A stretch of DNA of 64,000 bases from Sporosarcina luteola (GTDB lineage Bacteria > Bacillota > Bacilli > Bacillales_A > Planococcaceae): positions 124,001-188,000 of the forward strand of contig JACHLS010000006.1 in assembly GCA_014204635.1 (NCBI GenBank), given 5' to 3'. The notes beneath the pieces were generated by a model that was not told the DNA's origin, searched no databases, and was given only the letters and a program-made list of their open reading frames with translations. A program made the position numbers and the translations under genes. Positions 25,821-34,502 of the stretch are shown here, in pieces; within the stretch, counting starts at the first letter, position 1, and the number at the start of each line of letters is the position of its first letter.

Positions 25821-26387
25821 TTATTGTCTAGTGGCTTTAAAACCGTTACTTAAATGAAAAAGATATTGATCACTTGTATACTCCCATCCTGATATAAAAT
25901 TCCCTGTTAAATCAGTGTATACTAAATTTTTACCTTTGAAAAATACAAATACATCATCCCCACGGTATGTGGATTTGTATATAAAAGTAGCGTTATTGAC
26001 ATGATCTCTTAAGGCTGTTTCGAACTGTTTTCTAGTAACTAAAGTAGAAGTACCAGTAACTCCAAAAAACTTTGCGTGTTTAAATTTCTTTGAAATTTGT
26101 GTAGCAGAAGCTCTGTATACTAATCCGTATCTTTCCTTTTCTTTTTGAGAGTTATAATCAACCAATAAAGTCATAGGTAGGGGAAGCAAGTCAGCTAACG
26201 TTTCAACTGATCCATCCTCATCTAATTCAAGTAACGATTCTATTTCTGTAATAGGAGTCTCTGATTTATCATTAGGTAAATATGTTTGTTGTTCCATTTC
26301 GGTATTCGCCAAAGCAGAAAGAGGTAAAAAGATACTTACTACTAAAACAGTAGCTAGGATAATAGGTAAGAATTTGTTGACTCTCAT
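25821..26387 (-). CDS. Secreted compact toxin with colicin-D-like tRNase domain
   Basis: A 188-residue protein: signal peptide (residues 1-27, hydrophobic ILATVLVVSIFLPLSALA with an ALA-N cleavage site), an acidic linker (28-80) and a C-terminal domain (about 92-186) matching the colicin D anticodon nuclease. The pattern K101-F-K103-H104 (KFKHAKFFGV) corresponds to colicin D K608, K610 and catalytic H611, and S166-G-W168 (NFISGWEY) to S677 and W679. Colicin D cuts tRNA-Arg in the anticodon loop. There is no receptor, LXG or translocation domain, so delivery is unexplained: after Sec export the toxin would be free or wall-associated. Strong GAGGAGGA ribosome site before ATG 26387; promoter with a palindrome upstream. 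The downstream gene is the probable immunity gene. Confidence 0.75.
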   Translation of the reverse strand: MRVNKFLPIILATVLVVSIFLPLSALANTEMEQQTYLPNDKSETPITEIESLLELDEDGSVETLADLLPLPMTLLVDYNSQKEKERYGLVYRASATQISKKFKHAKFFGVTGTSTLVTRKQFETALRDHVNNATFIYKSTYRGDDVFVFFKGKNLVYTDLTGNFISGWEYTSDQYLFHLSNGFKATRQ

Positions 26388-26411
26388 AAGTGTTTCCTCC
26401 TCTAAATAAAT

Positions 26412-26440
26412 TTAATATTTTTATTAGAGCGCTCTAACAA
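26412..26440 (-). promoter_or_regulatory. Toxin promoter with operator-like palindrome
   Basis: On the minus strand TTGTTA (26435-26440) and TATTAA (26412-26417) are 17 bases apart, a sigma-A type promoter. The 14-base perfect palindrome TTAGAGCGCTCTAA (26424-26437) covers the spacer and part of the -35 box and is the only GC-rich element in the area, so it is a likely repressor site. Confidence 0.55.
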
Positions 26441-26675
26441 CATCATTCCATTTATACATAATTTTCGCAACACCTAATCCCAAAAAATGTAAAATAGTTA
26501 AAAGGGACGAGTGTTAATTTACTTTAGAAATACTCCCTATTTTGAAATGTGCAGGACTGATTGTAATAGTTCCTCATACTGCAATCTCAGTCTCATTGGA
26601 GCAATCTTTGGAGCAATGCCTTTACTAACCGTCCAGGTAACATTTTGATAGAAATACCACCAAGACTAAGATCTT
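26441..26675. other. AT-rich spacer upstream of the toxin promoter
   Basis: About 235 bases without a gene; it may hold the lost 5' part of the DUF2268 relic that follows, but I cannot read a frame through it. Confidence 0.35.
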
Positions 26676-27084
26676 TTCCACTACTTACTATCACTCGAAT
26701 CTCACCATGCTAGCCCTGAAGATCCAATTTACAATTTAACCTTAAGTACATTTACCCAAGAAGAGTGGTACAACAAAATGGAGGGAACTGCTGATTATTT
26801 TAGCCTGTCACTGTATCCAGATAAGAGATGGAGGAAGAATAATTTACCGCTTGAAGAAGAAAAAAGAGAGTGGACTGTATGCAAGGAGCATTTAAAATTG
26901 AAAGAGGATAATATAAAGAGTCCGCTATGCTTTGGGGTAAATACCTATATTTGCAGGTTATTCATTTGCTTTTAAAATTGCATCTAATTATGTATCAACA
27001 ACTAAAATTAAAGATATAAGAGATCTATTTGAAGTTGAACCATCAGATTTATTGAATGCTATTTGTCCCGTTGGTTTAGACTAG
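26676..27084 (+). pseudogene. Degraded DUF2268 (YjaZ-like) metalloprotease relic
   Basis: Two frames together resemble the C-terminal half of a DUF2268 putative Zn-protease. Frame 1 reads SLESHHASPEDPIYNLTL, in which LESHH stands where the HExxH zinc motif should be, then EGTADYFSLSLYPDKRW (family: EGLAEYF...). After a frameshift near 26930-26945 it continues IFAGYSFAFKIASNYVSTTK...EVEPSDLLNAI and stops. The first His of the motif is lost and the 5' half is missing. A weak hairpin with a T run (27120-27148) may be its terminator. Confidence 0.5.
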
Positions 27085-27462
27085 ACACTGTTGTCCTTGT
27101 ACAAATGTATTTATGAATAATGGAGACTATTTTTCTCCGTTTTTTATTTTAATCTAAATACTGATTTACTCGATTACAGCAGAGATGATTTAAAAATGAG
27201 GCACTGCATATTTATTATCACAATATACAGTGCTTCAAGATATAAATGACTTTGTCTACAGTGGGACAGCATTTGCTGTCTTTTTTTCTTTGGCCAAAAG
27301 TGAAACTTGTTGCAGAAGAAAAAACATGGCAGTCGTCAACGGAAAATGTCTGCCTGACCAACAGGAAGAAATGACAATTTCACTGCACTCGAACCCTCTT
27401 GGCAGATCAAAAGGTCATACACTTTGAACCGCCAACCAATTCCACTGGTAAGGCACCATACA
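27085..27462. other. Gene-free stretch before the SDR gene
   Basis: About 380 bases. It contains the hairpin terminator at 27265-27287. The open plus-strand frame 27230-27427 crosses that terminator and has no family features. Confidence 0.4.
27265..27287 (+). terminator. Hairpin terminator, copy 2 of the duplicated element
   Basis: GACAGCATTTGCTGTC followed by seven T. Identical stem-loop at 22016-22031 without the T run. No intact plus-strand gene precedes it. Confidence 0.7.
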
Positions 27463-27509
27463 AAAAGCTTTCCGGAATTCCAGCTTCTGCCGGTTTCCGA
27501 AAAGCTTTT
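27463..27509 (-). terminator. Terminator of the SDR gene
   Basis: Long imperfect hairpin on the minus strand, outer arms AAAAGCTTTTCGGAAACCGG and CCGGAAAGCTTTTT, immediately downstream of the SDR stop and ending in a T run. Confidence 0.75.
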
Positions 27510-27525
27510 AATTTTACTTTACCTC

Positions 27526-28287
27526 TTAGTAGGCACTCCATCCAGCATCTGCTGCAAGCGCCACACCGTTAATATAAGCCGATTCATCAGAAGCCAGGAA
27601 CAAGGCGATATTGGCTATATCCTGGACTTGTCCAGACTTCGGCAGCAGCTTGATGCCGCGTATTGCGACTTCCATGCCAAACGGATCGACATTCGTCATT
27701 GTCTGTGCAAACCCGGTATCAATATTCGCTGGAGCGATCGCATTGCACCGGATGTTTTGCGGACCGTACTGAGACGCCACGTTTTTCGTCATCCCGACAA
27801 CCGCGTGCTTCGCGGCTGTATACGCCAGGCCGCCGCGTCCGCCCGTCAATCCGGCAATCGATGCCATGTTAACAATAGTACCGCCACCGTTTTCAATGAA
27901 ATGAGGAATGATGCTGCGCAGTCCATGCATGACGCCGTTCACATTGATATCCATCACACGGTTCCACGTCGCATCCTCGACATTCGCAGCTGCCTGCATG
28001 TTGTCTCCAACTCCTGCGTTATTGACGAGGATATCGGCTTTACCGAACGTATCGATCGTCTCCTGTACCATACGTTCCACATCTTCCCGCTTCGCCACGT
28101 TCACCGCTACGCCATGCACTGCAAACCCGTTTTCCTTCAACTCTTCCACCGTGCGCTTCATCGCTTCTTCATTAAAATCAGCGATAACCACTTTGGCTCC
28201 TTCTTGTGCAAACGCTTTGGCAATCTCTTTCCCGATACCTGCCGCGCTTCCTGTAATGATGGCCACCTTATCCTGTAAACGCTCCAT
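27526..28287 (-). CDS. Short-chain dehydrogenase/reductase
   Basis: Classical SDR of 253 residues: nucleotide-binding TGSAAGIGKEIA (residues 13-24), an acidic residue at the end of beta-2 (VVIADFN), which favours NAD(H), NNAGVGD, and the catalytic Ser (MASIAG), Tyr and Lys in YTAAKHA. The C-terminal NGVALAADAGWSAY is the usual family ending. Closest in general type to 3-oxoacyl-ACP reductase-like or glucose-1-dehydrogenase-like enzymes; the substrate cannot be told. ATG 28287 with AAAGGACAGGTGA upstream. Monocistronic with its own terminator. Confidence 0.92.
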   Translation of the reverse strand: MERLQDKVAIITGSAAGIGKEIAKAFAQEGAKVVIADFNEEAMKRTVEELKENGFAVHGVAVNVAKREDVERMVQETIDTFGKADILVNNAGVGDNMQAAANVEDATWNRVMDINVNGVMHGLRSIIPHFIENGGGTIVNMASIAGLTGGRGGLAYTAAKHAVVGMTKNVASQYGPQNIRCNAIAPANIDTGFAQTMTNVDPFGMEVAIRGIKLLPKSGQVQDIANIALFLASDESAYINGVALAADAGWSAY

Positions 28288-28475
28288 GATGAATCACCTG
28301 TCCTTTTATTGTACTGCCTCTATTATATCGGAAAGCTTGTAAAAGGAACGGGGCTGGACAAGAAGTTCATGCAATGTTCACGTGTGGTGGGATGGTTGTC
28401 TGCAAGTAGTATGGTTCCAGAGACCAGAGGACCCAGTTCAGTAATGGTAATTGAGAGATCTATTTTTCCATATAA

Positions 28476-28518
28476 AAATTCCGCCGGCATGTCTTACTAT
28501 CTTTCAACGTTGCCGGCG
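28476..28518 (-). terminator. Terminator of the PH-domain operon, CCGGC family
   Basis: Minus-strand hairpin CGCCGGCAACGTT...ACATGCCGGCGG followed by AATTTTTATAT. It shares arms, the loop core AAGATAGT and the flanking T tract with the hairpin at 17084-17136. Confidence 0.85.
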
Positions 28519-28611
28519 AGTTATTTGTTTAAAATGAACAGTTTCGCTGCTGTTATCGCGCGCATTCTATCCAGGAATAAAATGATACGACGTCGACTGA
28601 TTCAACACTAT

Positions 28612-30084
28612 TTACTCCGTCTTAATCTCCGCAACACGCCCAGCGTACCAGGAATAAAACCGATCGGCTTCCCAAAGCGACACGTCTTTCAGCATCTCAT
28701 GCCGAACAGGTTTTGCCCGGTTGACTAGGCCGATTGACGCCAGTCCAGTCCATTGTTGAAGCTTCGTGCGGCTTACTTTTATTTCAATGATTTTATCACG
28801 ACGAGACAGAAACGTTGTTTTCTCCAAGACTCCTTCGCTTATTTGGATAAAACCATCTGTAAATGTATATTGCGTACTCGCAAAGTCTGCTATTCGGCTT
28901 ATGATTCCTATTATGAGTAAAATGATTGATCCGATCCACCATGCGCTGTGCCATCCGAAAGGCTCAGGCCGAAAATATGCAAGGAGAGCAGTACTAACCA
29001 TCCCAAACCAATAGGGCTTAGCTAAACGGACAAATAAGGACTTCAGTGGAAGACGTTTCGTTTCCCTTTGCACCTCATATCCCGGCAGCATTTCTTCGAT
29101 GATTGAATAAGCACGTGCTACAGGCAGAAATGGATACAGTGTGCTGATTTCCTGTTCTTCTTCTCCTAATCCACCGGCACTAATCAGCTTTACCTCGGCT
29201 AATCCTAGCAGACGCTTTATCCATGATTGTGTGATCTCGATTGCCTGTACACGCGTTTTTAAAATCGAAAATGCAGTTTCGTCCACAATTCCTTTTCGAA
29301 TCGTAATCCTTTTATCATCTGATGCAATCTCATATTTTCCATATTTCACATACGTCCACACAAACCCGACTAGTACCGAAATTACCATAAGCACTATCGT
29401 GGTACCGGCAATCAGCCAACCGGACTTCAGCAATGATAGCACCCAGCCTTCCGCCACATCTTCCAGATCGAACAATGCATCGAGCTTGGAAAATAAAGAG
29501 GCAGCGACTGCGAGAAGCAGTAAAAAACTGAATGACGTAAAGGATGCTTTTATGAGGTCCCGCCGTGTCGGTGTAAAATGAATGACCCTCGTTTCAGCTT
29601 CCTGAACTATAAACTCTTGTTCTTCCGTATTATTCGAGTCGACTTGTTGAGCTTTCACTAATGTCTCCAGCCGGTCCGCTTCTTCCTTTGTGACAGCCTT
29701 GAACTCTACGTTTGAGTTCAAGAATCCTGCTCCTGTCTCAAACGTGATAGACGTCATATGAAAAAGTGTGTGCAAAAATGAAGTGTGTCGCTGTACATTT
29801 TGCACTTTATCAAAATAGACCGTACGCTCTGTTTTATCAAAAAGACCCGACTTCAAATAAAACGCTGTTTCGTCAGCAGCATACCGATTTGTCAGCCATT
29901 TAAACACGTGACTCACAACAGTCAACACGGCAATCCCTGCAAAAACTCGACGTCCCCAGACAAATAAAAAGGATTGCGATTGATATTTCACGACAAAAAG
30001 AAGAAACGCAAAAATTGCTACATTCTTTATAAAGCTAAACAAGTCAAATACGAGGGTCAGTGGATGATAACGCCTCATTCTCAT
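28612..30084 (-). CDS. YdbT-like protein with bacterial PH domains
   Basis: Membrane protein of 490 residues with bacterial PH (bPH2) domains alternating with paired membrane segments: a first PH-like block at about residues 60-140 (YLKSGLFDKTERTVYFDKVQNVQ), a second at about 260-335 (ITIRKGIVDETAFSILKTRVQAIEITQSWIKRLLGLAEVKL) and a third at about 405-480 (FIQISEGVLEKTTFLSRRDKIIEIKVSRTKLQQWTGL cut by the same motif). In Bacillus the YdbS/YdbT pair is linked to resistance against certain membrane-active bacteriocins; the mechanism is unclear. It overlaps the upstream ydbS-like gene by 4 bases, so the two form one unit ended by the CCGGC-family terminator. Confidence 0.87.
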   Translation of the reverse strand: MRMRRYHPLTLVFDLFSFIKNVAIFAFLLFVVKYQSQSFLFVWGRRVFAGIAVLTVVSHVFKWLTNRYAADETAFYLKSGLFDKTERTVYFDKVQNVQRHTSFLHTLFHMTSITFETGAGFLNSNVEFKAVTKEEADRLETLVKAQQVDSNNTEEQEFIVQEAETRVIHFTPTRRDLIKASFTSFSFLLLLAVAASLFSKLDALFDLEDVAEGWVLSLLKSGWLIAGTTIVLMVISVLVGFVWTYVKYGKYEIASDDKRITIRKGIVDETAFSILKTRVQAIEITQSWIKRLLGLAEVKLISAGGLGEEEQEISTLYPFLPVARAYSIIEEMLPGYEVQRETKRLPLKSLFVRLAKPYWFGMVSTALLAYFRPEPFGWHSAWWIGSIILLIIGIISRIADFASTQYTFTDGFIQISEGVLEKTTFLSRRDKIIEIKVSRTKLQQWTGLASIGLVNRAKPVRHEMLKDVSLWEADRFYSWYAGRVAEIKTE

Positions 30085-30581
30085 CCTTCATCCACCTCAC
30101 GAATCTTGGCAAAATATGCAATCTGGTTTCGCAGATCTAGCGCGATTGATTTCGGAAGACCGATAATGCCGTGGCCGGATCCCATCGTTTGAATTTCAAT
30201 CGAATACAAGTCGTATTTCCGCAGTATAGGGCCTTGCTTCGTAGAAACGGCTTGTATTTTCGTCATGGGCACCAATTCATGCTGCTCATGAAAGGCCCCT
30301 GTCTTTATCTGCAAAAAATCTTCGTTTATATCGTAGCGCGTATTTTTGTAAATAAAGAGCGGCCGTAAACCAATGCCCCAGATGGCTGAGAGGACTACGT
30401 GAAATATACCGATCCACAGCACCCATACCGACCAGCTGCCCCAGGAAAAATGTCTGCCCAGCAAGTAAAAAGCGACTAAAATGGCCGCTTCTATTGTATG
30501 GCTGATGAGGGAACTGTAACGTAATACTTTTATGATTTCTTTTGCTAATCGTTTGGATGGCTCTTGAATATCTTTGTACAA
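30081..30581 (-). CDS. YdbS-like protein with one PH domain
   Basis: About 166 residues: two N-terminal membrane segments (about residues 25-70) followed by a single bacterial PH domain (RYDINEDFLQIKTGAFHEQHE...PMTKIQAVSTKQGPILRKYDLYSIEIQT). I place the start at TTG 30581 (MYKDIQEPSKRLA), which has GAAGGAGGA eight bases upstream; the longer GTG start at 30602 would put the ribosome site inside the gene. Overlaps the ydbT-like gene. Presumably forms a membrane complex with it. Confidence 0.85.
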   Translation of the reverse strand: MYKDIQEPSKRLAKEIIKVLRYSSLISHTIEAAILVAFYLLGRHFSWGSWSVWVLWIGIFHVVLSAIWGIGLRPLFIYKNTRYDINEDFLQIKTGAFHEQHELVPMTKIQAVSTKQGPILRKYDLYSIEIQTMGSGHGIIGLPKSIALDLRNQIAYFAKIREVDEG

Positions 30582-30736
30582 AGAGTCTCCTCCTTCTAGC
30601 ACAATTCTTCATTGATGGGATGTCCAAATATGCCTTTCCGTCCGGCAAATCCCCACCCCTCAATAGTACGGCATCCCCAAAATCGTGCCCCCCAAAATTA
30701 CTTGCATTAGTAGATCTACATAACTTTAAAAAAGGA

Positions 30737-31390
30737 TTAGCCTTTAGTTAATGTCTTCGAGTATGCTACAACTTTATATTCGAGTCTTGTTTTACTGACA
30801 TTTTGACCCTGTTCGCCAAAATAGAAGGTTAGAAGTTTTCTCGCTTCTTCTACAGTATCAAAAACAAATTCGGTATCGATGATTTCATAATCAAATCCCC
30901 GCTCTACCCAAGCCGCTACTGAACTTGAAATGTCCTGTGGTGCAAAGCTGCAAAACTCATCATTTCCATAGTTGTCAACGATGATAATACGTCCTGTGTT
31001 TTTAACAACTCTTTCAATTTCCTTAAGCCCCTCATCAATGTCTGAAATCCCATCGAAAAAGAATGCCCAAGTCGAATACATCCCATCAAATGTGTTGGAA
31101 TGAAAAGGGATAGATTGCGCAACACCATTAGACCAAATTAACTGTTTGCTTTGGTCAATCATCTTTTCATCTGGTTCCATAGGGATAACAAGACGACTTT
31201 CAGTGAGCAGCTTTTCGGCTGTATAGCCATTTCCTGCACCCACGTCCAAAACGATGCCATTCGGTACATTTGACTCTAAAAACTGAATGACCTTTCCATC
31301 TCGGTCCATGCATCTTCTTTCAATTTCGAATAGATCTGGTCTTGTACCACCATAAAAAGGTATTATTTTCGCGATTTTATCATTTTCCAT
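30737..31390 (-). CDS. Class I SAM-dependent methyltransferase
   Basis: A 217-residue methyltransferase with motif I VLDVGAGNGYTAEKL, the acidic residue of beta-2 in VIPMEPDEKM, and the Methyltransf_11 pattern QSIPFHSNTFDGMYSTWAFFF. The C-terminal part (VFDTVEEARKLLTFYFGEQG) resembles YqeM/UbiE-like small-molecule methyltransferases. Substrate unknown. ATG 31390 with AGTAGGAGGC upstream. Single gene, divergent from no obvious partner. Confidence 0.85.
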   Translation of the reverse strand: MENDKIAKIIPFYGGTRPDLFEIERRCMDRDGKVIQFLESNVPNGIVLDVGAGNGYTAEKLLTESRLVIPMEPDEKMIDQSKQLIWSNGVAQSIPFHSNTFDGMYSTWAFFFDGISDIDEGLKEIERVVKNTGRIIIVDNYGNDEFCSFAPQDISSSVAAWVERGFDYEIIDTEFVFDTVEEARKLLTFYFGEQGQNVSKTRLEYKVVAYSKTLTKG

Positions 31391-31530
31391 TGTTAGCCTC
31401 CTACTCTATTCTTTATTAGAAGACTAGATCCCATAATTTCTCCAATCCAGATTCACCCCTAGCTCAACTTTTATAACTCTATTAAATTAAAATGCCATTC
31501 TACAGGCACCTGCTAATTCACTTTCATACT

Positions 31531-32013
31531 TCAAAGATTTCTAGCGTGAAACTGACGGTGCAACGCACGGACCTGCTCGGCCAATTCAGAAACCGGACCG
31601 TCTACTTCCGCACCCGGAATGATCTCTTGAATAGATAGAGTTTGGATTCCTAATGGAGCAACCCCCATCTCGCTCAACCAACTTGACAGCTGTTCAGATG
31701 AACTCGCATACACAATTCTCCCCAATCCAACAAGGCCATGAGCCGCTGAGCACATGGGACAATGTTCGCCAGACGTATACACGGTTGCTTCAACTCTTTC
31801 CTGTGCCGTCATGTTCTGGACTGCCCAGCGTGCCAACGCAAATTCCGGATGCTGGGTCGGGTCACCGCCACTTACACGGTTTCGGTCCTCAGCCAGCACC
31901 TCGCCGCCTGCCGATACTAGAACGGACCCGAACGGCTCATCCCCATTCTCAACTGCTATTTCAGCTAATTCAATGCACCGCTGAAGATGCTTCAAATCTG
32001 TTTCACTTACCAT
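31531..32013 (-). CDS. Nucleoside/guanine deaminase-like zinc protein
   Basis: Cytidine-deaminase-fold enzyme of about 160 residues. The zinc ligands and proton shuttle are in HPEF (His and Glu) and EHCPMCSAAHG (two Cys). The N-terminal IELAEIAVENGDEPFGSVLV is typical of the guanine deaminase/tRNA adenosine deaminase branch; the EHCPMCSAA form with His before the first Cys, and the PxxxF HPEF motif, favour guanine deaminase or a nucleoside deaminase rather than TadA (TadA usually has PCxMC). Start at ATG 32013 with GAGGAGGGA upstream. Single gene. Confidence 0.83.
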   Translation of the reverse strand: MVSETDLKHLQRCIELAEIAVENGDEPFGSVLVSAGGEVLAEDRNRVSGGDPTQHPEFALARWAVQNMTAQERVEATVYTSGEHCPMCSAAHGLVGLGRIVYASSSEQLSSWLSEMGVAPLGIQTLSIQEIIPGAEVDGPVSELAEQVRALHRQFHARNL

Positions 32014-32277
32014 GGAGCATCCCTCCTCGTCCAATCATAATTGGAAGCCATTATAACATGGTAACTGCTGGTAGTGTAAATTATATGGATGAAAGTTAGC
32101 GTGAGACCTATTAAGAATCAAGACGTTCGTTAAATCATTTTGGATTTTAAAAGGTTGTCGATAGGTGGGTGAACTTATGTTTCTATGCATGATTATTTGA
32201 CCTCACTCCAAATAATCGCAAATTTGGACAAGCTGAACAGAAGCCCTATTCCTATACTCAAAGGGAGGAGGGAAATT

Positions 32278-33510
32278 ATGAAGAGATTCAACAGGAAAGA
32301 TCCGTATGTAGTTTACTTGTTCACCTGTTTTTTATCACAACTGTTTTTCACTTTCATCTTTACTGTGAATTTGCTGTACCACGTACAGGTTGTGAAGCTC
32401 GATCCGCTCCAGCTTGTTTTGGTCGGGACCATTTTAGAGATGACGGTATTCCTTTTTGAAATCCCGACTGGAGTCGTGTCTGACCTTAAAAGCCGAAAGC
32501 TTTCACTCATCATCGGCTATTTCTTAATTGGATTCGGATTCATCATTGAAGGGATATTCCCTCTATTTGGCGCCGTTATCTTCTCCCAAATTGCTTGGGG
32601 GATCGGTTTTACCTTTACAAGCGGTTCCCAGCAGGCTTGGATTGCTGATGAAATCGGGGAAGAACGTGCCTCTCTTGCATTTATCAGAGGAGCCAAGTTT
32701 GGGAATCTCGGGCAAATCATCGCAATACCTCTCAGCATCCTGACGGGGTACGTTATGATCAACTTGCCCATCATTATAGGCGGGATCTGCATGCTCGGAC
32801 TAGCCATCTACTTGCTAATTTATATGAAAGAAAAGAATTTCAGACCTTTAGAAACAGGGGAAAGGATTTCTGCTTGGAAAAGCATGACAGGGAATATGAA
32901 GAAAATCGTTGTGTATTCCAAAGCGAGTGTCGTCATGAGATTACTGCTTCTCATCGCGTTGTTTACCGGATTGTACAGCGAAGGCTTCGATCGTTTATGG
33001 ATGACCCATTTCATTGACGTATCTGCTCTAGCTTCATTACCTATCGAAAAATTAGTCTTGTTTATGGGCGGGATTAAATTCATTGTCGTCCTACTATCCT
33101 TCACAGTGCTTCACTTTATGAACCGAAGTACGATCCATTTGAATTTGAGACCTATTTACATAGCTCTATTCATAGGCAGTTCCCTAATTTTCATTTCACT
33201 CATCGGCTTTGCTTTCTCGACTCTTGTAGCCAGTTTGCTCGCCTTTTATATCATGGTTCAAGTGACACGGCAAATCATGTACCCCTTGGAAGACATTTGG
33301 CTGAATAAAATGATTCCTGATTCCTCTACACGGGCGACCTTTTTTTCGGTAAAAGGGCAGGTCGATGCCATCGGTCAAATTGGCGGTGCACCAATCATCG
33401 GAGTGATTGGCTCACGTTTCACAGTAAAAATAGCGATTTTTATAAGTGCTTGCTTCATTTTACCCATTTTATTTCTCTATAGAGTCGTCTTAAAAAAAGA
33501 CAAAGCGTGA
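32278..33510 (+). CDS. MFS transporter, tetracycline-efflux-like
   Basis: Major facilitator of about 410 residues with 12 predicted membrane segments. The cytoplasmic loop between segments 2 and 3 carries the MFS motif A remnant (FEIPTGVVSDLKSRKLSLIIG), and segment 5 has the SGSQQAWIADEIGEER antiporter-like region seen in macrolide/tetracycline-type exporters of Bacilli. Start at ATG 32278, with GGGAGGAGGGA upstream; the longer frame lacks a ribosome site. Monocistronic, with a strong terminator. Substrate unknown. Confidence 0.87.
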   Translation: MKRFNRKDPYVVYLFTCFLSQLFFTFIFTVNLLYHVQVVKLDPLQLVLVGTILEMTVFLFEIPTGVVSDLKSRKLSLIIGYFLIGFGFIIEGIFPLFGAVIFSQIAWGIGFTFTSGSQQAWIADEIGEERASLAFIRGAKFGNLGQIIAIPLSILTGYVMINLPIIIGGICMLGLAIYLLIYMKEKNFRPLETGERISAWKSMTGNMKKIVVYSKASVVMRLLLLIALFTGLYSEGFDRLWMTHFIDVSALASLPIEKLVLFMGGIKFIVVLLSFTVLHFMNRSTIHLNLRPIYIALFIGSSLIFISLIGFAFSTLVASLLAFYIMVQVTRQIMYPLEDIWLNKMIPDSSTRATFFSVKGQVDAIGQIGGAPIIGVIGSRFTVKIAIFISACFILPILFLYRVVLKKDKA

Positions 33511-33549
33511 TAAGATGATCAAGTCCTCTATTGAGTAATTAACAAATGA

Positions 33550-33591
33550 GGACATAACATAGTTTATTGCCTACTATGTTATGTCCTTTTT
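33550..33591 (+). terminator. Terminator of the MFS gene
   Basis: Perfect 14-base arms GGACATAACATAGT (33550-33563) and ACTATGTTATGTCC (33573-33586), then TTTTTAT. Confidence 0.92.
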
Positions 33592-33658
33592 ATTCTACTC
33601 ATCGCGTTTTCCGAAAAAAAACCGTCCGTTTTTTACTTTAAGTCAATATCTCCTTATT

Positions 33659-34231
33659 CTATAAAGCATAAGTTGCTTTTATAAACAGATTCGTTCCAAT
33701 CACTTTTCTTTTCCCCGAAAATTCAGATACCAGTTCATTACTTTCAATAAAATCCTTTGTGATATGGACTAGTAATTGTCGATTATCAAGTTCTACTACA
33801 TAATACGCTGATAGATCGTTGAGAGAATCTGCCACGTGCAAGACACCCGGTTGCACAATAAAATCAATAACACGTTCAATTTTACTCATTTTTTTTCGTC
33901 GAATGAGTGGGATAATAGACCTGGCATTAGGAAATTTAGCTTTAGCTACGGCATCGTATTTTGAGCGGCATTTTCCCGTCTGTTCATATTCTTCGATATG
34001 GATACTTTCTTTCATTACGTTACCAGACAAAGTGTTGCCATCATCTAATAAGTAATCGACACTCACATCAAAAAGTTTTGCTATACCTTGCAAACTCTCT
34101 ATATTAGGCATACCTCTGTCAGTTTCCCATTTTGTAATGGCCTGTCTTGAAACACATAATTTTTCTGCTAGCTGCTCTTGTGATAAACCCGCATTTTTCC
34201 TGCATTCTTTTAATTTTTCACCTAAACTCAT
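33659..34231 (-). CDS. XRE-family transcriptional regulator
   Basis: About 190 residues: N-terminal Cro/C1 helix-turn-helix (LKECRKNAGLSQEQLAEKLCVSRQAITKWE, about residues 6-60) followed by a C-terminal region of about 125 residues without a known domain. Start at ATG 34231 with AAGGAGGG seven bases upstream; the longer frame has no ribosome site. The C-terminal part (RVIDFIVQPGVLHVADSLNDLSAYYVVELDNRQLLVHITKDF) looks like a small beta-rich ligand domain. No adjacent gene is an obvious target. Confidence 0.88.
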   Translation of the reverse strand: MSLGEKLKECRKNAGLSQEQLAEKLCVSRQAITKWETDRGMPNIESLQGIAKLFDVSVDYLLDDGNTLSGNVMKESIHIEEYEQTGKCRSKYDAVAKAKFPNARSIIPLIRRKKMSKIERVIDFIVQPGVLHVADSLNDLSAYYVVELDNRQLLVHITKDFIESNELVSEFSGKRKVIGTNLFIKATYAL

Positions 34232-34436
34232 ATATAAGCCCTCCTTGTTTTGATTTACAGGCATATCATAAAAATTTATATATGCCCAAACAAGCATTAG
34301 CTATTTGCATGACCGCTACTTAGCGTAGCATTTGACATTTTTAGCGTTGTTATCGCATTTATTTCACTATGTGAACCTCGTATCTCCACTCTCTCCCGCT
34401 GAGGGATTCATCTCTCCGAAAGAATATTTATTCTAA

Positions 34437-34479
34437 AAGAAAAAGGATATATGCTCATATGAACATCACATCCTCTTTT
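34437..34479 (-). terminator. Terminator of the AraC-family gene
   Basis: Minus-strand imperfect hairpin with GGAT, ATG and TCATATGA core blocks pairing symmetrically (34445-34473), followed by TTTTTCTTTT, about 25 bases after the AraC stop. Confidence 0.7.
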
Positions 34480-34502
34480 GACTTTCGTCTATTTAAATTC
34501 CT

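Noticed and set aside
27424..28342. A 284-codon frame on the plus strand
   Set aside because: It runs antisense through the terminator and the SDR gene, whose NAD-binding and catalytic motifs are intact; it has no recognisable domain.
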